From JAFGCL01 sp964423835 (GTDB taxonomy: Bacteria; Chloroflexota; Dehalococcoidia; UBA2247; RBG-13-53-26): a DNA stretch of 9,079 nt. Below the pieces are notes generated by a model that saw only the letters and a program-made list of their open reading frames with translations, was not told the DNA's origin and ran no database searches. This document shows positions 6,432-9,079 of the stretch, one piece after another; the first letter of the stretch is position 1, and every line of letters begins with the position of its first letter. The stretch spans positions 1-9,079 of the forward strand of contig CAYRGJ010000060.1 of NCBI GenBank assembly GCA_964423835.1, given 5' to 3'. A program made the position numbers and the translations under genes.

Positions 6432-6538
6432 AGCTTCCCCCTCCCGCAGCACCTGGATAATCTGCTCCTCGGTGTACCTCTTGTGCACCTACCGGAGGAC
6501 TCTAGTAGCTGGTGGCCTAGTCTACGGGGGATAGGCCA
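6432..6538 (-). mobile_element. IS3-family remnant: outer end and first codons of orfA
   Basis: On the minus strand a GTG at 6486-6488 opens a frame reading HKRYTEEQIIQVLREGEA, the standard N-terminus of IS3-family OrfA (HTH protein). The match ends after about 20 codons, where the DUF6883-like frame of the opposite strand begins. Upstream, TGGCCTATCCCCCGTAGACT reads inward from 6538, starting with the TG usual for IS3 ends. It contains a 7-bp inverted repeat, TGGCCTA (6513-6519) and TAGGCCA (6532-6538). Only about 107 bp of the element survive here. Confidence 0.62.
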
Positions 6539-6582
6539 ATGCAAGCCCAAGGCCATGACCCATTAGTGGTGCTGGCAAACAT

Positions 6583-6612
6583 GAAGGGCGGGGATTCTTT
6601 TCCCCGCCCTTC
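6583..6612 (-). terminator. GC-rich hairpin, probable terminator of the surface-protein gene
   Basis: GAAGGGCGGGG (6583-6593) and CCCCGCCCTTC (6602-6612) form a perfect 11-bp stem around an 8-nt loop, 46 nt after the stop codon of the minus-strand gene. On the minus strand only a short ATGTTT follows, so the T-tract is poor. Position and stem strength still favour a terminator or mRNA-stabilising hairpin. Confidence 0.7.
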
Positions 6613-6658
6613 TCCCAAGTGCTGTAATCGATGAAGCTACAGGCCAACTATTTCGGAA

Positions 6659-9079
6659 CTAGTTGACTGTGAATCCTCCGCTAAGAGTGCCTGTGCCACC
6701 GGGCGTAGTTACCGAAACACTTCTGGTGCCTGTTTTGGCCTTGGAGGAGATCGAGATAACAGCCGTGATCTTGGTGTCGTCAACTACGACAACGTCAGTG
6801 ACCGTTATGCCTGCCCCAAGACTGACCTTGGTGGCCCCAGTGAATCCGGTGCCCGTGATGGTGACGTTGATCGTCTGTCCCCTACTGCCGAAGTCGGGGT
6901 TGACGCCTGCCACCGTTGGCGCGGGTATGTTGCTCGGAGGCGTGTGCGGGACAACGATGTTGCCGCCATCAATGTCCTGTATCTCGCCAGTGTCGGCCTT
7001 ATTGTTAGCACTGGAGTCCAGTGAGAAGGCTTGTCCCAGTACACTGAACCAAAACTCGTCGATACCAGTACCCGGTTCGTTTCCGTCGTGGACCCAAACC
7101 ATGAACTCCTGCCCGCCGACATTGATCGGGTCACTGCTCTCGACAGGGTATGAATAGGTGCACTTGCCGCTGAATGAAGCGGTACCTTGTATGATGTCCA
7201 AGGCCAGGCCGTACAGGGCATTGCTCTTAATGCGGTAGATAGAGCCGTCGGGCATATGGCGAATTACTACGAGACTGCCCTGGATGTTCGCGCCCTTTTT
7301 GTTGTACTTCATGGTATAGCCGAAGTTGGTCTTGTCACCGGGGTAACCGGTTGACGCATTCTCAGTGTCTGGCCAGTAGAACCAGCCGCCGCCCGTGGTG
7401 AAACCCAGAGTCGGGTCATAGATCACCACTACCGTCTCATAGGTTCCGGAGTAGTAGTTCCCCGTGATAGGTATCACGAGTGAATAGGTGTTCACAGGTA
7501 TGTCAGTAGTGAAGGTGCAGGTAATCGGGATGTATGCCTCGTAACCACTGCCTACCTTGGCGCCCACAACAACTGAGCCGGATATTGAACCTCCGCTTAC
7601 CGGTTCCAGCTTACAGCTGGTCATTTGTGCAAGACCTGTGTCACCGGGTTCGGCCAAAGGTTCTCCATTTGGTTCCCCTGTCGCAGAATCGTAGATTTCC
7701 TTCACCCATACCGTCAGGACCAGATCAGCTGTGTATGGTTGCCCGGGAGCGGTCTTCCAAGCCACTTCACTCTGCAGATCGCCGGTAGCGTCCTCGTGAG
7801 TCACGTGAATGACAACATCGTAGTACGCCGAACCACCATCCTCATCGGCCACCGTAATCCGGATAGTGTAATCTCCCGCTGCCACTGATGCGATTCCATC
7901 AATTGTCCATGTAGTCGTGCTTGTGCCGTCGAGATTGTCAGTGACGCTACCTGCAGTCAATGACAAGTCATCAAACAAAGCGGGATCAGTGGTGAAGCTG
8001 GCAGTAAGGGCATCATTGGTGACATCGGTAGCGTCGATTTGAATCGTGTCTATGCCATCGCTGTACTGAACCCACTGCTGCTTGTCCGGCTCACCATCTG
8101 GGTCTGGCGCAACGTTGCTTACAGCTACGACAAAGGTATTGCCGTCGGTGTCGGAAGCCCCGTCTTCATCAGTCACCGTAACGGTCACCGTATAGTTGCC
8201 GTTGTCGGCATAAGTATGTGACTTGTTGGCCAGACTACCGGTGGCGCTGGCATTGAAGGTGGTATTGTCAGTGCCGTCGCCCCAGTCTACTACCACAGCC
8301 CACGGACTATCAGCCCCAGGATCGGTGAAGGAACCCACATCGAGAGATTTGCCGGTACCTTCCTGAGCCGTCTGGTTGGAAGGCGGTGTGTAGACAGGAG
8401 CAACATTGCTTACAGCTACAGTGAATGTATTGCTGTCGGTATCGGAAGCGCCGTCCTTATCGGTCACGGTAACGGTCACCGTATAGTTGCCGTTGTCGGC
8501 ATAAGTATGTGACTTGTTGGCCAGACTACCGGTGGCGCTGGCATTGAAGGTGGTATTGTCAGTGCCGTCGCCCCAGTCTACTACCACAGCCCACGGACTA
8601 TCAGCCCCAGGATCGGTGAAGGAACCCACATCGAAAGATTTGCCGGTACCTTCCTGAGCCGTCTGGTTGGAGGGCGGTGTGTAGACAGGAGCAACGTTGC
8701 TCACGGTCACTGTTGCCGTGTCCGTATCGGTACCACCAACACCATCAGTGACTCTGAGGGCTATGGTACCAGTGAAGTTGTCGTTCCATTTATGAGTAGT
8801 CGTGGCACTTGCACTGGACTCATCAAAAGTTCCGTTGTTGTCCCAGTCCCATTCGTAGCTGACGATTCCGTTGTCGTCGGTTGAACCTGAACCATCAAAA
8901 CTGATGTCAGACCCCTCATTTCCCGGATATGAAGTGCCTGCGTCAGCCACAGGGTATGCATCCCAGCGGGCGTAAAGGGTTTGATTGGCCGTAATCGCTA
9001 CGGGATCCGTTGCGGTGACTTCGGTACCACCGCTGGCAGCCGTGAACCAGCCGGCAAAGGTGTAGCCGGTGCGGCTCAC
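6659..9079 (-). CDS. Large secreted or surface protein with InlB-type, PKD, post-COAP-1 and IPT/TIG domains (5' end outside window)
   Basis: The last 806 codons are present; the GTG at the window edge is internal, not a start. In order: the end of an InlB B-repeat/Flg_new unit (1-39, RTGYTFAGWFTAASGGTEVT to LYARW); PKD 1 (about 42-127); PKD 2 (128-224) and PKD 3 (225-321), both with VDWGDGT and HTYADNGNYTVTVTVTD; an Ig/cadherin-like segment (322-428); a beta-rich segment (429-555); a post-COAP-1-like domain (about 560-682, TTGGGWFYWP, NFGYTMKY, DEFWFSVLG); and a final IPT/TIG domain (719-806, PTVAGVNPDFGSRGQTI, ITGTGFTG, VTTPGGTG). All are extracellular beta-sandwich folds used in adhesion, carbohydrate binding or as spacers. 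There is no LPXTG, C-terminal transmembrane anchor or dockerin, so anchoring must lie upstream or the protein is released. The gene stands alone, with a hairpin after its stop. The ligand is unknown. Confidence 0.9.
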   Translation of the reverse strand: MSRTGYTFAGWFTAASGGTEVTATDPVAITANQTLYARWDAYPVADAGTSYPGNEGSDISFDGSGSTDDNGIVSYEWDWDNNGTFDESSASATTTHKWNDNFTGTIALRVTDGVGGTDTDTATVTVSNVAPVYTPPSNQTAQEGTGKSFDVGSFTDPGADSPWAVVVDWGDGTDNTTFNASATGSLANKSHTYADNGNYTVTVTVTDKDGASDTDSNTFTVAVSNVAPVYTPPSNQTAQEGTGKSLDVGSFTDPGADSPWAVVVDWGDGTDNTTFNASATGSLANKSHTYADNGNYTVTVTVTDEDGASDTDGNTFVVAVSNVAPDPDGEPDKQQWVQYSDGIDTIQIDATDVTNDALTASFTTDPALFDDLSLTAGSVTDNLDGTSTTTWTIDGIASVAAGDYTIRITVADEDGGSAYYDVVIHVTHEDATGDLQSEVAWKTAPGQPYTADLVLTVWVKEIYDSATGEPNGEPLAEPGDTGLAQMTSCKLEPVSGGSISGSVVVGAKVGSGYEAYIPITCTFTTDIPVNTYSLVIPITGNYYSGTYETVVVIYDPTLGFTTGGGWFYWPDTENASTGYPGDKTNFGYTMKYNKKGANIQGSLVVIRHMPDGSIYRIKSNALYGLALDIIQGTASFSGKCTYSYPVESSDPINVGGQEFMVWVHDGNEPGTGIDEFWFSVLGQAFSLDSSANNKADTGEIQDIDGGNIVVPHTPPSNIPAPTVAGVNPDFGSRGQTINVTITGTGFTGATKVSLGAGITVTDVVVVDDTKITAVISISSKAKTGTRSVSVTTPGGTGTLSGGFTVN
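8111..8692. repeat. Tandem 291-bp repeat encoding two PKD domains
   Basis: Units 8111-8401 and 8402-8692 repeat with a period of exactly 291 bp (97 codons). The block 8179-8401 matches 8470-8692 with only two mismatches that I could find: one changes Leu to Phe in KSLDV/KSFDV and one is silent. The remaining 68 bp of each unit are more diverged. This indicates a recent duplication or gene conversion inside the surface-protein gene. Confidence 0.92.

Noticed and set aside
6083..6556. Minus-strand frame with a hydrophobic stretch (YLVAGAGGVVVLGAAA), suggesting a membrane protein
   Set aside because: It is antisense to the istA fragment and the DUF6883-like remnant, crosses the IS3 remnant, and has no ribosome site or family pattern. 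The hydrophobicity follows from GC-rich antisense codons.
8111..8692. Possible CRISPR or noncoding tandem array
   Set aside because: The 291-bp period is in frame and each unit encodes a PKD domain; there is no short repeat-spacer structure.

Overview
This is a bacterial window of moderately high G+C that looks like an accessory, IS-rich stretch of chromosome. Nothing in it fixes the taxonomy. The mix of class III CoA-transferases, an ISNCY-type transposase, a MntP exporter and a PKD/IPT surface protein would suit an anaerobic, environmental Gram-positive or Chloroflexota-like organism, but that is a weak inference. No rRNA, tRNA or CRISPR array was seen.

Region 1-3246 is a minus-strand metabolic block. 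An intact CaiB/BaiF class III CoA-transferase (1778-3016) is followed after 29 nt by an intact MalY/PatB-type PLP enzyme (552-1748), so the two are probably one operon. Immediately after the PLP gene lies a decayed C-terminal piece of a second CoA-transferase. It lacks its catalytic half, carries a frameshift near its 3' end, and is cut off at 1-55 by what looks like the terminus of another insertion sequence.

Region 3247-4927 is a complete-looking insertion sequence with 15-bp terminal inverted repeats (14 of 15 identical). It has one long transposase gene. The DDE part is ISNCY-like, but the C-terminus carries a tail that reads like the DNA-binding end of a serine recombinase. This chimera is the most unusual coding feature in the window.

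Region 4928-5767 holds mntP (manganese exporter, minus strand). Its 3' end overlaps a small plus-strand open frame that may be the C-terminal stub of a lost gene.

Region 5768-6538 is a graveyard of gene pieces: an IS21-type end with three 20-bp repeats and the start of istA, a frameshifted DUF6883-like gene, and the first codons and outer end of an IS3-family element.

Region 6583-9079 holds a strong hairpin (probable terminator) and the C-terminal 806 codons of a large minus-strand secreted or surface protein. Its domains are an InlB/Flg_new-type repeat, three PKD domains (two nearly identical in DNA), Ig-like segments, a post-COAP-1-like domain and a terminal IPT/TIG domain. Its N-terminus lies beyond the window.
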